In this document: in pieces, positions 7,303-15,706 of the stretch
Position numbering within the stretch: position 1 is the first letter of the stretch
Layout of the letters: each line of letters begins with the position of its first letter
Assembly (NCBI RefSeq): GCF_026967925.1
Contig: NZ_JAPVBI010000002.1
Location: 558,001 to 622,000 of the forward strand
Length of the DNA: 64,000 nt
Source: Modestobacter sp. VKM Ac-2985
GTDB taxonomy: Bacteria; Actinomycetota; Actinomycetes; Mycobacteriales; Geodermatophilaceae
Reading direction: 5' to 3'
Program-made: the position numbers and the translations under genes
The notes under the pieces: generated by a model
Database searches by the model: none
What the model was told of the DNA's origin: nothing
What the model saw: the letters and a program-made list of their open reading frames with translations, nothing else

Positions 7303-9477
7303 TCAGTGTGCCGGTCGGGAGACGGCCGGGCGCGCCGGGGAGGTGCCCGCGCCGGAGTCCCCGTCCAGGTCGTTGGTGAGGTCGCTGGCCAGCGGCTCGC
7401 CCCGCTTGGTCCCGCCGACGCTCTTGGCGAGGGTGACGGCGAGGCCGCCGACGACCGCGCCGACGAGCACGGCGAGGAAGAACAACGCCCAGTTGCTCAT
7501 CGCGAACCAGACGAAGAACCCGCCGTGCGGAGCCTGCAGCTCCAGGCCGAGGCCGGCGACGATCGCACCGGTGGTCGCGCCACCGAGCATCATCGACGGG
7601 ATGACCCGCAGCGGGTCGACCGCGGCGAACGGGATGGCGCCCTCGGAGATGAACGAGGCGCCGAGCAGCCAGGCCGCCTTGCCGTTGTCCCGCTCGGCCG
7701 GGGTGTACAGCTTCGGCCGGAGGACGGTGCTGGACAGCGCCATCGCCAGCGGGGGCACCATGCCGGCCGCCATGACGGTGGCCATGATGACCAGCTGCTG
7801 CTGGCCGCCCTCACCGGCGATGGCCGCGGTCAGCCCGGTGGTGGCGAAGACGTAGGCGGCCTTGTTGACCGGTCCACCCAGGTCGAAGCACATCATCAGG
7901 CCGAGGATGATCCCGAGCACGATGCTCGCGGCGCCGGTCAGCCCGTTGAGGAAGTTCCCGAGCCCCTCGAGGGCGGCGGCCAGCGGCTGCCCCAGCACGA
8001 CCACCATCAGCCCGCTGGAGATGAACGTGGCCAGCAGCGGGATGATCACGACCGGCTGCAGGCCGCGGGCGAAGGCCGGCAGCTTCCAGCGGCTGATCCA
8101 CAGTGCGGCGAAGCCGGCGATGATGCCGCCCACCAGGCCGCCGAGGAAGCCGGCGCCGACGGTGAGCGAGACCGCGCCCACGACGAAGCCGGGCACGATG
8201 CCGGGCCGGTCGGCGATCGCGTAGGCGATGTACCCGGCCAGGGCGGGGACCAGGAACCCGAAGGCGGCCTGGCCGAGCACGGTGCACAGCGCACCGAGGT
8301 AGCCCCAGAACCCGTCGTTGAGGCCCTCGAGTGGTTCTGCGGTCGGCAGGTTGAGGAAGTTGTTGTTCAGCGCCCAGTTCAGCGCGTAGCTCTGCACGCC
8401 GTCGCCGGCCGGGTCGACGTTGACGATCTGGTAGCCGCCGAAGAGGAAGCCCAGCGCGATCAGCAGGCCACCTGCGGCGACGAACGGGATCATGTAGCTC
8501 ACACCGGTGAGCAGCCAGCGGCGGATCTCCGACCCGGTGCTGGGCCGGTCACCGCTCGCCGCGGGCGCCGCTCCGGACCCGGCGGTGCCGGGCACGCGGC
8601 GGCCGTTCGGGTCGTCGGCGGCGGCCAGCGCCTCGCGGATCATCACCTCGGGCTCGTTCATCGCCCGCTTCGTCCCGGACTGCACCAGCGGCTTGCCGGC
8701 GAAGCGCTCCCGGTCCTTGACCCCGACGTCGACGGCGAAGATGACGGCGGCGGCCTGGCTGATCACCGACGGGTCCAGCGGGGTCGAGCCCGAGGAGCCC
8801 TGGGTCTCCACGTGCAGCTCGACGCCCATCTCCTTCGCCGCGGCGGTGAGCTTGTCGGCGGCCATGTAGGTGTGCGCGATGCCGGTGGGGCAGGCGCTGA
8901 CCGCGACGATGCTGCGGGTGCCCGCCGGGGCGGCTTCCGCGGCCGGCGCGGGCCCTGCAGCCGGGGCGGGTGCTGACGCGGCGGCCGTGGTGGCGCCACC
9001 GGTGGTCTGCGGGGCCGGCGCCTCCGGCGGGGAGACGACGTCCTGCACCAGGCCGACGACCTCCTCGGCGCTGCCGGCCGCGCGCAGCGAGGCCACGAAC
9101 TCCGGGCGGACGAGAGCCCGGGCCAGCGCGGTGAGCAGCGTCAGGTGGTCGGCGTCGCCGTGCTCGGGTGCCGCGATGAGGAAGGCGAGGTCGGCCGGGC
9201 CGTCGGGCGCGCCGAAGTCGACCTTCGGGTCCAGCCGGGCGAAGGCCAGCGACGCCTGGGTCACTGCGGCGGAGCGGCAGTGCGGGATCGCGATGCCACC
9301 GGGCAGCCCGGTGGCGGCCTTCGCCTCCCGGGCCATCGCATCGGCGTGCAGGTCGTCGGCGCCGGTGGCCCGGCCACTGGCCGCGACCAGGCCGGCCAGC
9401 TGCCGGACGACCGATCCCTTGTCGTGACCGAGGTCGGCGTCGAGCGCCACCAGCTCGGTCGTGATGAGTGCGGACAT
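7303..9477 (-). CDS. fruA: PTS fructose transporter EIIABC
   Basis: The 724-residue protein carries the full fructose permease in one chain. The EIIA domain covers residues 1-150 with phospho-His66 in GGIAIPHC. An Ala/Pro linker follows. The EIIB domain covers about 187-290 with phospho-Cys196 in SACPTG. The membrane EIIC domain of about eight to ten segments covers 325-690, including the GGIIAGFAALW and FLVPALAGYIAYAIADRPG blocks. It imports fructose as fructose 1-phosphate. I chose the ATG at 9477 (MSALITTELV) because the longer open frame is a read-through across fruK. It lies 20 bases after fruK. Confidence 0.95.
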   Translation of the reverse strand: MSALITTELVALDADLGHDKGSVVRQLAGLVAASGRATGADDLHADAMAREAKAATGLPGGIAIPHCRSAAVTQASLAFARLDPKVDFGAPDGPADLAFLIAAPEHGDADHLTLLTALARALVRPEFVASLRAAGSAEEVVGLVQDVVSPPEAPAPQTTGGATTAAASAPAPAAGPAPAAEAAPAGTRSIVAVSACPTGIAHTYMAADKLTAAAKEMGVELHVETQGSSGSTPLDPSVISQAAAVIFAVDVGVKDRERFAGKPLVQSGTKRAMNEPEVMIREALAAADDPNGRRVPGTAGSGAAPAASGDRPSTGSEIRRWLLTGVSYMIPFVAAGGLLIALGFLFGGYQIVNVDPAGDGVQSYALNWALNNNFLNLPTAEPLEGLNDGFWGYLGALCTVLGQAAFGFLVPALAGYIAYAIADRPGIVPGFVVGAVSLTVGAGFLGGLVGGIIAGFAALWISRWKLPAFARGLQPVVIIPLLATFISSGLMVVVLGQPLAAALEGLGNFLNGLTGAASIVLGIILGLMMCFDLGGPVNKAAYVFATTGLTAAIAGEGGQQQLVIMATVMAAGMVPPLAMALSSTVLRPKLYTPAERDNGKAAWLLGASFISEGAIPFAAVDPLRVIPSMMLGGATTGAIVAGLGLELQAPHGGFFVWFAMSNWALFFLAVLVGAVVGGLAVTLAKSVGGTKRGEPLASDLTNDLDGDSGAGTSPARPAVSRPAH

Positions 9478-9497
9478 GGTGCGTCTCCCGGGTGTTC

Positions 9498-10520
9498 TCA
9501 GCGGGCGCCGGCGGCCGGGGCGGCCTCGGCGGGAGTCGGGGTGCCGGGCAGTCCGGCGGTGACGGTGACCCCGGCGGGGTCCACCTGTGCGGGCGTCGGC
9601 ACGGCGGAGCCGGGCAGTGCGGCGCTGGCGGCGCCGTAGGCCACGGCCGACCGCAGCCGGTCGGCCGGTCCGGCACCGGCGAGATGGGCCAGGACGTACC
9701 CGGCGAGACTGCAGTCGCCGGCGCCGACCGTGCTGCGGACGGTGACCCGCGGCGGTCGGGCCGACCAGAGCTCCCCGTCGGCGGTGGAGAGCAGTGCCCC
9801 GTCGGCGCCGAGGGTCAGCAACACCTCGGCCACGCCCCGCCGGTGCAGGGCGGTGACCGCGGCCAGCGCGGCCTCGGGGTCGCTGGTCACCGCCTCCTCG
9901 GGCAGGCCGGCCAGCTGGGCCAGCTCCTCGGTGTTGGGCTTGAGCAGGTCGGGGACCGAATCCGGCCCGGCGGCCAGCAGCGCCAGGAGCGGTTCCTCGG
10001 AGGTGTCGACGGCGATGCGGGCGCCCGTGCTGCGGAGCGCGCGGACCAGGGTGGCGTACCAGTCGCGGGGTGCCCCCGGGGGCAGCGAGCCCGAGAGCAC
10101 GACCCAGCTGGCGGTGCCGGCGTGGTCGAGCAGGGCGCGCTGCAGCGCCTCGAGCGTCGGCTCGTCCAGCCGGGCGCCGGGCTCGTTGAGCTTGGTGGTC
10201 GTCCCGTCGGGCTCGGTGAGGGTGTAGTTCGTCCGCACCGGGCTGTCGATGGGCACGCTCGCCAGCGACAGGCCGAGCTCCCGCAGAGACCGCACGATCA
10301 GGTCGTCGTCCGCGGCCGGGAGCACCGAGACGACCTCGACCCCCGCTGCCGCCACCGCCCGGGAGACGTTGACCCCCTTGCCGCCCGGTTCGGTGTGGCT
10401 GGCGCCCAGCCGGGTCACCGCCCCGCGGTCGAGCGGGCCGGGCAGGTCCAGCGTCCGGTCCAGGCTCGGGTTGGCGGTCAGCGTGACCACCCGCCCAGCC
10501 GGTGCGGAGTCCGTCCTCAT
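9498..10520 (-). CDS. fruK: 1-phosphofructokinase
   Basis: The 340-residue PfkB-family kinase phosphorylates fructose 1-phosphate to fructose 1,6-bisphosphate with ATP. It shows the PfkB landmarks: TLTANPSLDRT at the N-terminus, PGGKGVNVSRA, LSGSLPPG, LKPNTEEL, and the catalytic STVGAGDCSLAG with its base Asp. Its ATG overlaps the fruR stop by four bases. The product of FruA is its substrate. The C-terminal 25 residues are a Pro/Ala-rich tail beyond the family core. Confidence 0.94.
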   Translation of the reverse strand: MRTDSAPAGRVVTLTANPSLDRTLDLPGPLDRGAVTRLGASHTEPGGKGVNVSRAVAAAGVEVVSVLPAADDDLIVRSLRELGLSLASVPIDSPVRTNYTLTEPDGTTTKLNEPGARLDEPTLEALQRALLDHAGTASWVVLSGSLPPGAPRDWYATLVRALRSTGARIAVDTSEEPLLALLAAGPDSVPDLLKPNTEELAQLAGLPEEAVTSDPEAALAAVTALHRRGVAEVLLTLGADGALLSTADGELWSARPPRVTVRSTVGAGDCSLAGYVLAHLAGAGPADRLRSAVAYGAASAALPGSAVPTPAQVDPAGVTVTAGLPGTPTPAEAAPAAGAR

Positions 10521-11314
10521 GCGACGAGCACCTCGATCCCCTGTGACTCGAGCTCGGCGACGACGGCCGGGTCGGCCTCGTCATCGGTGACCAGGACGTC
10601 GACGTCCTCGATGGCCGCGAAGCGCACCAGGTGCTCGCGGCCGAGCTTGCTGCTGTCGCCGAGCACCACGACCCGCTGCCCGGCGCGGGCCATCGCGCGC
10701 TTGACGGTGGCCTCGGCGTCGTCGGGGGTGGAGAAGCCGTACCCCGCGCTGATCCCGTTGGTGCCCAGGAAGACGATGTCGGCCCGCAGGTCGGTGAGCG
10801 CGGCGACGGTGGACTCGCCGACCGCGGACTGCGTGATCCCCCGGACCCGCCCGCCGAGCACGTGCAGGGTGATGCCCGGGGAGCCGGAGAGCCGGGCGGC
10901 GATCGGCACCGAGTTGGTGGCGGCGACCAGCGAGCGGTCGCCGGGCAGCAGCTCGGCCAGGGCTGCCGTCGAGCTGCCGCCGTCCAGGATGAGACTGCCG
11001 TTGGCGGGCGGCAGGAGAGCGAGCGCCGCGGTGGCGATCCGGCGCTTGGCCTCGGTGCGGGTGCCGCGGCGCACCCCGAGCGCGGGCTCCACCGCGGTCA
11101 GCGTCCCGATCGGCACCGCCCCGCCGTGCACCCGGCGCAACATCCCGGCGCGCTCGAGGAGGGCCAGGTCGCGGCGGACCGTCTCCGTGGTCACCCCGAA
11201 GTGCTCGGCGACGGCGGTCACCGCGACCCGTCCGCGCTGGGTGACCAGACCGGCGATCGCCTGCTGACGCTCCTCTGCGTACACGCTCACCCCCGGCTGG
11301 TGCTCCGGTGCCAC
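10517..11314 (-). CDS. fruR: DeoR-family regulator of the fructose operon
   Basis: The 265-residue protein has the DeoR layout: an N-terminal helix-turn-helix (EERQQAIAGLVTQRGRVAVTAVAEHFG, with the VTTETVRRDL recognition helix) and a C-terminal sugar-phosphate-sensing domain (SLILDGGSSTAALAELLP). It leads the operon fruR-fruK-fruA-ptsH and is divergent from ptsI. The effector is expected to be fructose 1-phosphate or fructose 1,6-bisphosphate. The GTG at 11314 is the longest start; in-frame GTG codons at 11290 and 11284 would give the more typical VYAEERQQ N-terminus and are plausible. Confidence 0.9.
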   Translation of the reverse strand: MAPEHQPGVSVYAEERQQAIAGLVTQRGRVAVTAVAEHFGVTTETVRRDLALLERAGMLRRVHGGAVPIGTLTAVEPALGVRRGTRTEAKRRIATAALALLPPANGSLILDGGSSTAALAELLPGDRSLVAATNSVPIAARLSGSPGITLHVLGGRVRGITQSAVGESTVAALTDLRADIVFLGTNGISAGYGFSTPDDAEATVKRAMARAGQRVVVLGDSSKLGREHLVRFAAIEDVDVLVTDDEADPAVVAELESQGIEVLVA

Positions 11315-11360
11315 GAGCGATCGATGCCCGATCGTGTGGCTATGCCGTTGCTTTCATGTT

Positions 11361-11389
11361 GTTCTACGTGGGATCAGTTGACAAGTCAA
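11361..11389 (-). promoter_or_regulatory. Predicted promoter of fruR-fruK-fruA-ptsH
   Basis: On the minus strand TTGACT (complement of 11384-11389) and TAGAAC (complement of 11361-11366) are separated by 17 bases, a good sigma-70-type arrangement. The -35 box is part of the 12-bp palindrome TTGACAAGTCAA (11378-11389), which places a second TTGACA on the plus strand facing ptsI. A repressor on this palindrome could control both directions. Confidence 0.5.
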
Positions 11390-11396
11390 GGCTCCG

Positions 11397-11414
11397 CGGT
11401 GACTCTGGTCACCG
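11397..11414. promoter_or_regulatory. 18-bp palindrome in the fruR-ptsI gap
   Basis: CGGTGAC-TCTG-GTCACCG is a perfect inverted repeat with a four-base centre. It lies just downstream of the plus-strand TTGACA and could overlap the ptsI promoter. It may be a FruR or a global-regulator operator; no protein can be assigned from sequence. Confidence 0.4.
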
Positions 11415-11510
11415 GATGCACCATTGTCGTTGCGTCGCCACCCAGTCATCTACGACGGAGCTCGCCGGCGGTAGGCACCCCGCCCGGCGCGAGCAGACAG
11501 TGAGGTCCCG

Positions 11511-13226
11511 ATGTCCACCACGCCGACCGGAACCCGGATCTCCCCGGACGCCCTGACGGGGCCGACCGTCTTCACCGGGACTCCGGTGGTCCCCGGCGTG
11601 GCCGCCGGCCCGGTCGTGCGTCCGGTCGGGTCCGTCCAGCTGCCGCCCGCGGAGGGTCCGGTCGTCCCGGAGCAGCAGCGCGCGGCTGAGAAGGAACGGT
11701 TCACCACGGCGGCCGATGCGGTGGCCGCGCGGCTGGCCACCCGGGCTGCGGCGGCGACCGGGGTGAGCGCCGAGGTGCTGAACACCACGGCCCAGCTGGC
11801 CCGCGACCGGGGGCTGCTCTCGGCCGTGGAGCAGCGCATCGGCGACGGCTCCTCCGCCGAGGCCGCCACGGTGGGCGCCGCAGCCCAGTTCGTCGACCTG
11901 TTCGTCAGCCTGGGCGGCGTGATGGCCGAGCGGGCCACCGACGTCCGCGACGTCCGGGACCGGATCGTCGCCGAGCTGACCGGCCAGGGGGAGCCGGGGG
12001 TGCCCGCGCCGGAGACGCCGTCGGTGCTGCTGGCCGACGACCTCGCCCCGGCCGACACCGCCGGCCTGGACCCCGCCCGGATCATCGCACTGGCGACCCG
12101 GCTGGGCGGCGCCACCAGCCACACCGCGATCATCGCCCGCCAGCTCGGCCTGCCGTGCGTGGTGGGCGTCGGCGGGCTCTCCGACGTCCCCGAGGGGTCG
12201 TTCGTGCTCGTCGACGGGGAGCAGGGCACCGTCACCGTCGACCCCGACCCGGAGGAGGCCCGCACCCGGGTCGCCGCCGCCCAGGAGGCCGCTGCGGCCC
12301 TCGCCGGGTACCGGGGCCCGGGTACGACCCGCGACGGTCACCTCGTCCAGGTGCTGGCCAACGTGCAGGACGGCGCCGGGGCGCGGGCCGCGGCGGCGGC
12401 ACACGCCGAGGGGGTCGGCCTGCTCCGCACCGAGCTCGCCTTCTTCGGCCGCACCGAGGAGCCGACGGTCGAGGAGCAGGCGGAGATCTACGCGGGCGTC
12501 TTCGAGGCCTTCCCCGGCGGCAAGGTGGTGCTCCGCACGCTGGACGCCGGCTCGGACAAGCCGCTGCCGTTCGCCACCCCGCCGGACGAGGCCAACCCGG
12601 CCCTCGGCGTCCGCGGGCTGCGCACTGCCCGCCGCGACCCCGGCCTGCTCACCCACCAGCTGGACGCGGTCGCCCAGGCGGCGAGCCGTACCGGTGCCGA
12701 GCCGTGGGTGATGGCCCCGATGGTGGCCACCGTGGCCGAGGCGGCGGAGTTCGCCGCCCAGGTGCGGGAGCGGGGCATGGTGCCGGGCGTCATGGTGGAG
12801 GTGCCCTCGGTCGCCGTGCTCGCCGACCGGTTCCTGGAGCACCTGGACTTCCTGTCGATCGGCACCAACGACCTGTCGCAGTACACGCTCGCCGCCGACC
12901 GGCTCTCCGCCGACCTGGCCGACCTGACCGACCCGTGGCAGCCCGCGCTGCTCGCGCTGGTGCAGGCGACCGCGGCTGCCGGTCAGCGCACCGGGAAGCC
13001 CGTGGGGGTCTGCGGCGAGGCGGCCGCCGACCCGATGCTGGCGTGCGTGCTGGTGGGCATGGGGATCACCTCCCTGTCCTGTGCCGCCTCGTCGGTGGCC
13101 GGGGTGGGTGCGCGGCTGGCGACGGTGGACCTGGCGACGTGTCAGCGGGCAGCCGAGGCCGCCCTCGCCGCGGCCGACCCGCAGTCCGCGCGCGCTGCGG
13201 TGCGTGAGGTGCTCGCCGCCGGCTGA
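11511..13226 (+). CDS. ptsI: PEP-protein phosphotransferase, PTS enzyme I
   Basis: The 571-residue enzyme takes phosphate from phosphoenolpyruvate and passes it to HPr. It has the N-terminal HPr-binding and swivel domains with active-site His204 in GGATSHTAIIAR, and a C-terminal PEP-binding TIM barrel with LLRTELAFFGR, LRTLDAGSDKPLPF, FLSIGTNDLSQY and the catalytic cysteine in GVCGEAAADP. The ATG at 11511 has a short AGG ribosome site. It is divergent from fruR with regulatory palindromes between them. A strong terminator follows. Confidence 0.95.
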   Translation: MSTTPTGTRISPDALTGPTVFTGTPVVPGVAAGPVVRPVGSVQLPPAEGPVVPEQQRAAEKERFTTAADAVAARLATRAAAATGVSAEVLNTTAQLARDRGLLSAVEQRIGDGSSAEAATVGAAAQFVDLFVSLGGVMAERATDVRDVRDRIVAELTGQGEPGVPAPETPSVLLADDLAPADTAGLDPARIIALATRLGGATSHTAIIARQLGLPCVVGVGGLSDVPEGSFVLVDGEQGTVTVDPDPEEARTRVAAAQEAAAALAGYRGPGTTRDGHLVQVLANVQDGAGARAAAAAHAEGVGLLRTELAFFGRTEEPTVEEQAEIYAGVFEAFPGGKVVLRTLDAGSDKPLPFATPPDEANPALGVRGLRTARRDPGLLTHQLDAVAQAASRTGAEPWVMAPMVATVAEAAEFAAQVRERGMVPGVMVEVPSVAVLADRFLEHLDFLSIGTNDLSQYTLAADRLSADLADLTDPWQPALLALVQATAAAGQRTGKPVGVCGEAAADPMLACVLVGMGITSLSCAASSVAGVGARLATVDLATCQRAAEAALAAADPQSARAAVREVLAAG

Positions 13227-13239
13227 TCAGAGTCCAGCT

Positions 13240-13278
13240 CAGCGCCCCGTCGGTCCGCAACGGACCGGCGGGGCGCTG
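13240..13278 (+). terminator. ptsI terminator
   Basis: An 18-19-bp stem with one G-T pair (AGCGCCCCGTCGGTCCG and its partner) and a CAA loop starts 14 bases after the ptsI stop. The following bases to 13440 hold no gene that I can recognise. Confidence 0.85.
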
Positions 13279-13504
13279 TCGTCTCCAGGTGAGGACGCTC
13301 ACCCAGCAGAGGTGACCGACTGCACTCCGTTGGTGCTGGACAAGTGGCGTTCGGGTGAAGGATCTATGGCCGACACCTCCTTCGAGTGAGTATTTCGTCG
13401 GAACCTCCAGTGACACGGCCTTAGATCCGTTGGAATAGACGTCGCCTTGCCTGGTTTAATACAGGCGTAACACCCACTCAGGACCCCCGGAAGAAGGCAG
13501 TGAC

Positions 13505-13660
13505 ATGAGCAGCGTGACCTCCAGCTGGCGTCAGCGTCGGCAGGCGTCGCGTACGCGGCGGGCAGTGGATGCCGCCGTCGCCCGCACCAGCAGCCCCGCC
13601 ATGCGGGACGAGCTGCTGACCCTGGCCAACAGCAGCCAGTTCAACAACGTCCTGCGCTGA
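13505..13660 (+). CDS. Small basic hypothetical protein, 51 aa
   Basis: A 51-residue frame starts at ATG 13505 behind a good AGAAGG site and stops at 13660, just before a hairpin. The protein begins MSSVTSSWRQRRQASRTRR and ends NSSQFNNVLR. It is rich in Arg, Ser and Ala with no membrane segment. Upstream, 13430-13480 is unusually AT-rich for this genome (GGTTTAATACAGG), which suits a strong promoter. Ribosome site, isolated position and flanking signals support a real small gene. I do not recognise the family. Confidence 0.6.
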   Translation: MSSVTSSWRQRRQASRTRRAVDAAVARTSSPAMRDELLTLANSSQFNNVLR

Positions 13661-13706
13661 TCACCCCCCGCTCTCGACGACGAGGGCGGACGCAGGCACG
13701 CACCGT

Positions 13707-13734
13707 GACCCCGGACTCCCATGGGAGCCGGGGT
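13707..13734. terminator. Hairpin terminator
   Basis: The stem GACCCCGG(A)CTCCCA / TGGGAGCCGGGGTC has one bulged A and almost no loop. It lies between the small gene (+) and the converging phosphatase gene (-) and can serve both. Confidence 0.7.
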
Positions 13735-13753
13735 CCTCTGCTGTGCGGGGCCC

Positions 13754-14593
13754 TCAGTCGCGGAGGCGGGACCGCAGGGCTGCCTGCTCCTCGGCGCCGA
13801 AGCCGTGCTGCTCCAGCCAGCCGACCGGGCCGCCCCAGCGCTCGTCGAGCACCTCCAGCACCCGGCGCATCGACTCCGCCCGCGGGGTGTGGCTGGCCAC
13901 GTCGCGCCGGATCATGTCCTCGGCGTAGGTGGGGCTGTTGGCGAGCTTGGCGACGAGGGCGTCGATGACCTCGGCGGTCTGCGCGTAGTCGGCGACGATC
14001 GCCTCCGGCGTCACCCCGGCCACCGCGAGCGCCAGCGCGCAGACCACACCGGTCCGGTCCTTGCCCGCGGCGCAGTGCACCACCGCCGCGCCGGGGCCGC
14101 CGGCGGCCAGTGACCGGACCGCGGCCAGCACGTTGTCCGTGCCGTCGGACAGGTAGCCGAGGTAGGACCGGACGGCGGGCGGCTCGCCCTCGTCCCCGGG
14201 CGCGACCTGGCGGGGGAGCAGCGACTCCGCCCAGTCGGCCGGCAGCTGCGCCCGGATCTCCTCGTCGCTCTCCTCGGCGGCGAAGACGTCGGTGCGCATC
14301 CCCCGCTCGGGCAGCAGGGTGAAGTGCCGGTGGCCGACCGTCTCCACGTCGCGCAGCGGGCTGCGCCCCTCCAGCAGGATCTCGGCGGTGGTCCGCAGGT
14401 CGACGACCTCGGTCAGCCCCACCTCCTCGACCAGCGCGGCGACGTCGGCCGGGCTGAGGGTCTGCAGGTTGTCGCTGCGCAGGACCCGACCGAACTGCGT
14501 CGTCCCACCGTCGGTGGTCGGCAGCCCGCCCAGGTCACGGGTGTTCGTCGTCCCGTCCAGGTGCAGCCAGCGGTCGGTGCGGGTGGCAGTCAC
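13754..14593 (-). CDS. Tyrosine-protein phosphatase, PtpB-like
   Basis: The 279-residue protein resembles the bacterial tyrosine/phosphoinositide phosphatases of the mycobacterial PtpB type. It has the N-terminal NTRDLGGL motif and the P-loop HCAAGKDRTG with nucleophile Cys174 and Arg180. It is soluble with no signal peptide; relatives can be secreted or cytoplasmic. It lies 18 bases downstream of the glycosylase-like gene on the same strand. The substrate is unknown; dephosphorylation of protein tyrosine or of phospholipids are both possible. Confidence 0.85.
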   Translation of the reverse strand: MTATRTDRWLHLDGTTNTRDLGGLPTTDGGTTQFGRVLRSDNLQTLSPADVAALVEEVGLTEVVDLRTTAEILLEGRSPLRDVETVGHRHFTLLPERGMRTDVFAAEESDEEIRAQLPADWAESLLPRQVAPGDEGEPPAVRSYLGYLSDGTDNVLAAVRSLAAGGPGAAVVHCAAGKDRTGVVCALALAVAGVTPEAIVADYAQTAEVIDALVAKLANSPTYAEDMIRRDVASHTPRAESMRRVLEVLDERWGGPVGWLEQHGFGAEEQAALRSRLRD

Positions 14594-14611
14594 GCCCTCG
14601 ACCGTACGACG

Positions 14612-15550
14612 TCAGCCGCGCGCCAGCAGCTCCCGGCACACCGCGAGCAGCCGTGCGCGCAGCACCGCGCCGCGGTCGGCGAAGGCGCGCTGGGCGGCGC
14701 CGTACTCGGCCTTGCCCTCCGGCGTCTCGACCGCCACGGGGGCGTACCCGTGGCTCGTGAGGTCGTACGGGGAGGCGCGCATGTCGAGCTCGCGGACGTC
14801 GGCGGCCAGCGCGAAGCAGTCGGCCAGCAGCTCACCCGGCACCGCGGGGCTGAGCTTGTAGGCCCACTTGTAGAGGTCCATCGTGGCGTGCAGGCAGCCC
14901 GGCTGCTCCAGCTGCTGCTGGGTCTCCCGGGTCGGCGTGAGGGTGTTCCGCGGGGCGCCGGCCCGGGTGAAGAACCGGAACGCGTCGATGTGGCTGCACT
15001 GCACGCGATGGGACTCGACGACGGCGTCCGTGCCGGCCTGCCCGAGCCGCAGTGGCAGGGGGTGGCGGACCTCGCCGTCCTCGGGGCGGTAGAGCATCGC
15101 CCACTCGTGCATCCCGAAGCAGCCGAACTGCCCGGGGCGGCCGGCCGTCCCGCGCAGCAGGCCCTCGACCCAGCCGACGGACGCCCGCCGCTTGGCCAGG
15201 AACGCCGGCACGTCGAGCCCGACCCCGCGCACGTGGTCCCCGGCGGCGTCCTGGACGTCGACCGCCGCGTGGAACGGCCAGCCCAGCCGCTCGGCGGCGG
15301 CCGCGCCGGTCAGCACGACGCCGACCCCGGAGTGCCACCGGCGCAACCGGCCCGGCGTCTCGGAGTAGTAGGTGAAGAGGAAGTCCAGCACCGGGTGCGC
15401 GACCCCGGCCCGGCGGCGCTCCTGGTGCGGCAGCAGCCAGGTCTCCATCCGCTGCTGGTGGGCTGCAGCCCGGGCCGTCCACGCCGCCTCGGGCAGCACC
15501 GTCGGCGCGGGGGCGAGCAGCGGGAGCACCCGCCCAGGGTAGGCGCGCAC
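14612..15550 (-). CDS. Actinobacterial protein usually annotated 3-methyladenine DNA glycosylase
   Basis: The 312-residue protein matches a family of roughly 300-residue actinobacterial proteins that databases often name 3-methyladenine DNA glycosylase. Recognisable stretches are LLPHQERRRAGVAHPVLDFLF, LRRWHSGVGVVL and CFGMHEWAMLYR. I see no helix-hairpin-helix or AAG signature, so the enzymatic name should be treated with caution. Several conserved His residues suggest a metal or catalytic site. The GTG at 15550 is chosen; there is no strong ribosome site and a later GTG at 15529 is possible. It precedes the phosphatase gene in the same direction. Confidence 0.6.
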   Translation of the reverse strand: MRAYPGRVLPLLAPAPTVLPEAAWTARAAAHQQRMETWLLPHQERRRAGVAHPVLDFLFTYYSETPGRLRRWHSGVGVVLTGAAAAERLGWPFHAAVDVQDAAGDHVRGVGLDVPAFLAKRRASVGWVEGLLRGTAGRPGQFGCFGMHEWAMLYRPEDGEVRHPLPLRLGQAGTDAVVESHRVQCSHIDAFRFFTRAGAPRNTLTPTRETQQQLEQPGCLHATMDLYKWAYKLSPAVPGELLADCFALAADVRELDMRASPYDLTSHGYAPVAVETPEGKAEYGAAQRAFADRGAVLRARLLAVCRELLARG

Positions 15551-15706
15551 CGCGGACCCATGACACGTGTCACCGCCCACCCGTGCACCGGCGGGGAGAA
15601 GTCGTGCACGCCGGCACCTGTGCCCGCAGTCCTCTGGCGGCAACGTGGGGGATGCGTCCGACAGACCGGCCCGACGGCGGCCGGCGGCGCACCGAGGAGG
15701 TCGACC

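Noticed and set aside
7303-10584. A 1093-codon minus-strand frame spanning fruA and fruK
   Set aside because: Only the part from 9477 has fruA homology. The upstream part is fruK and fruR in another frame and reads as arginine/proline-rich shadow.
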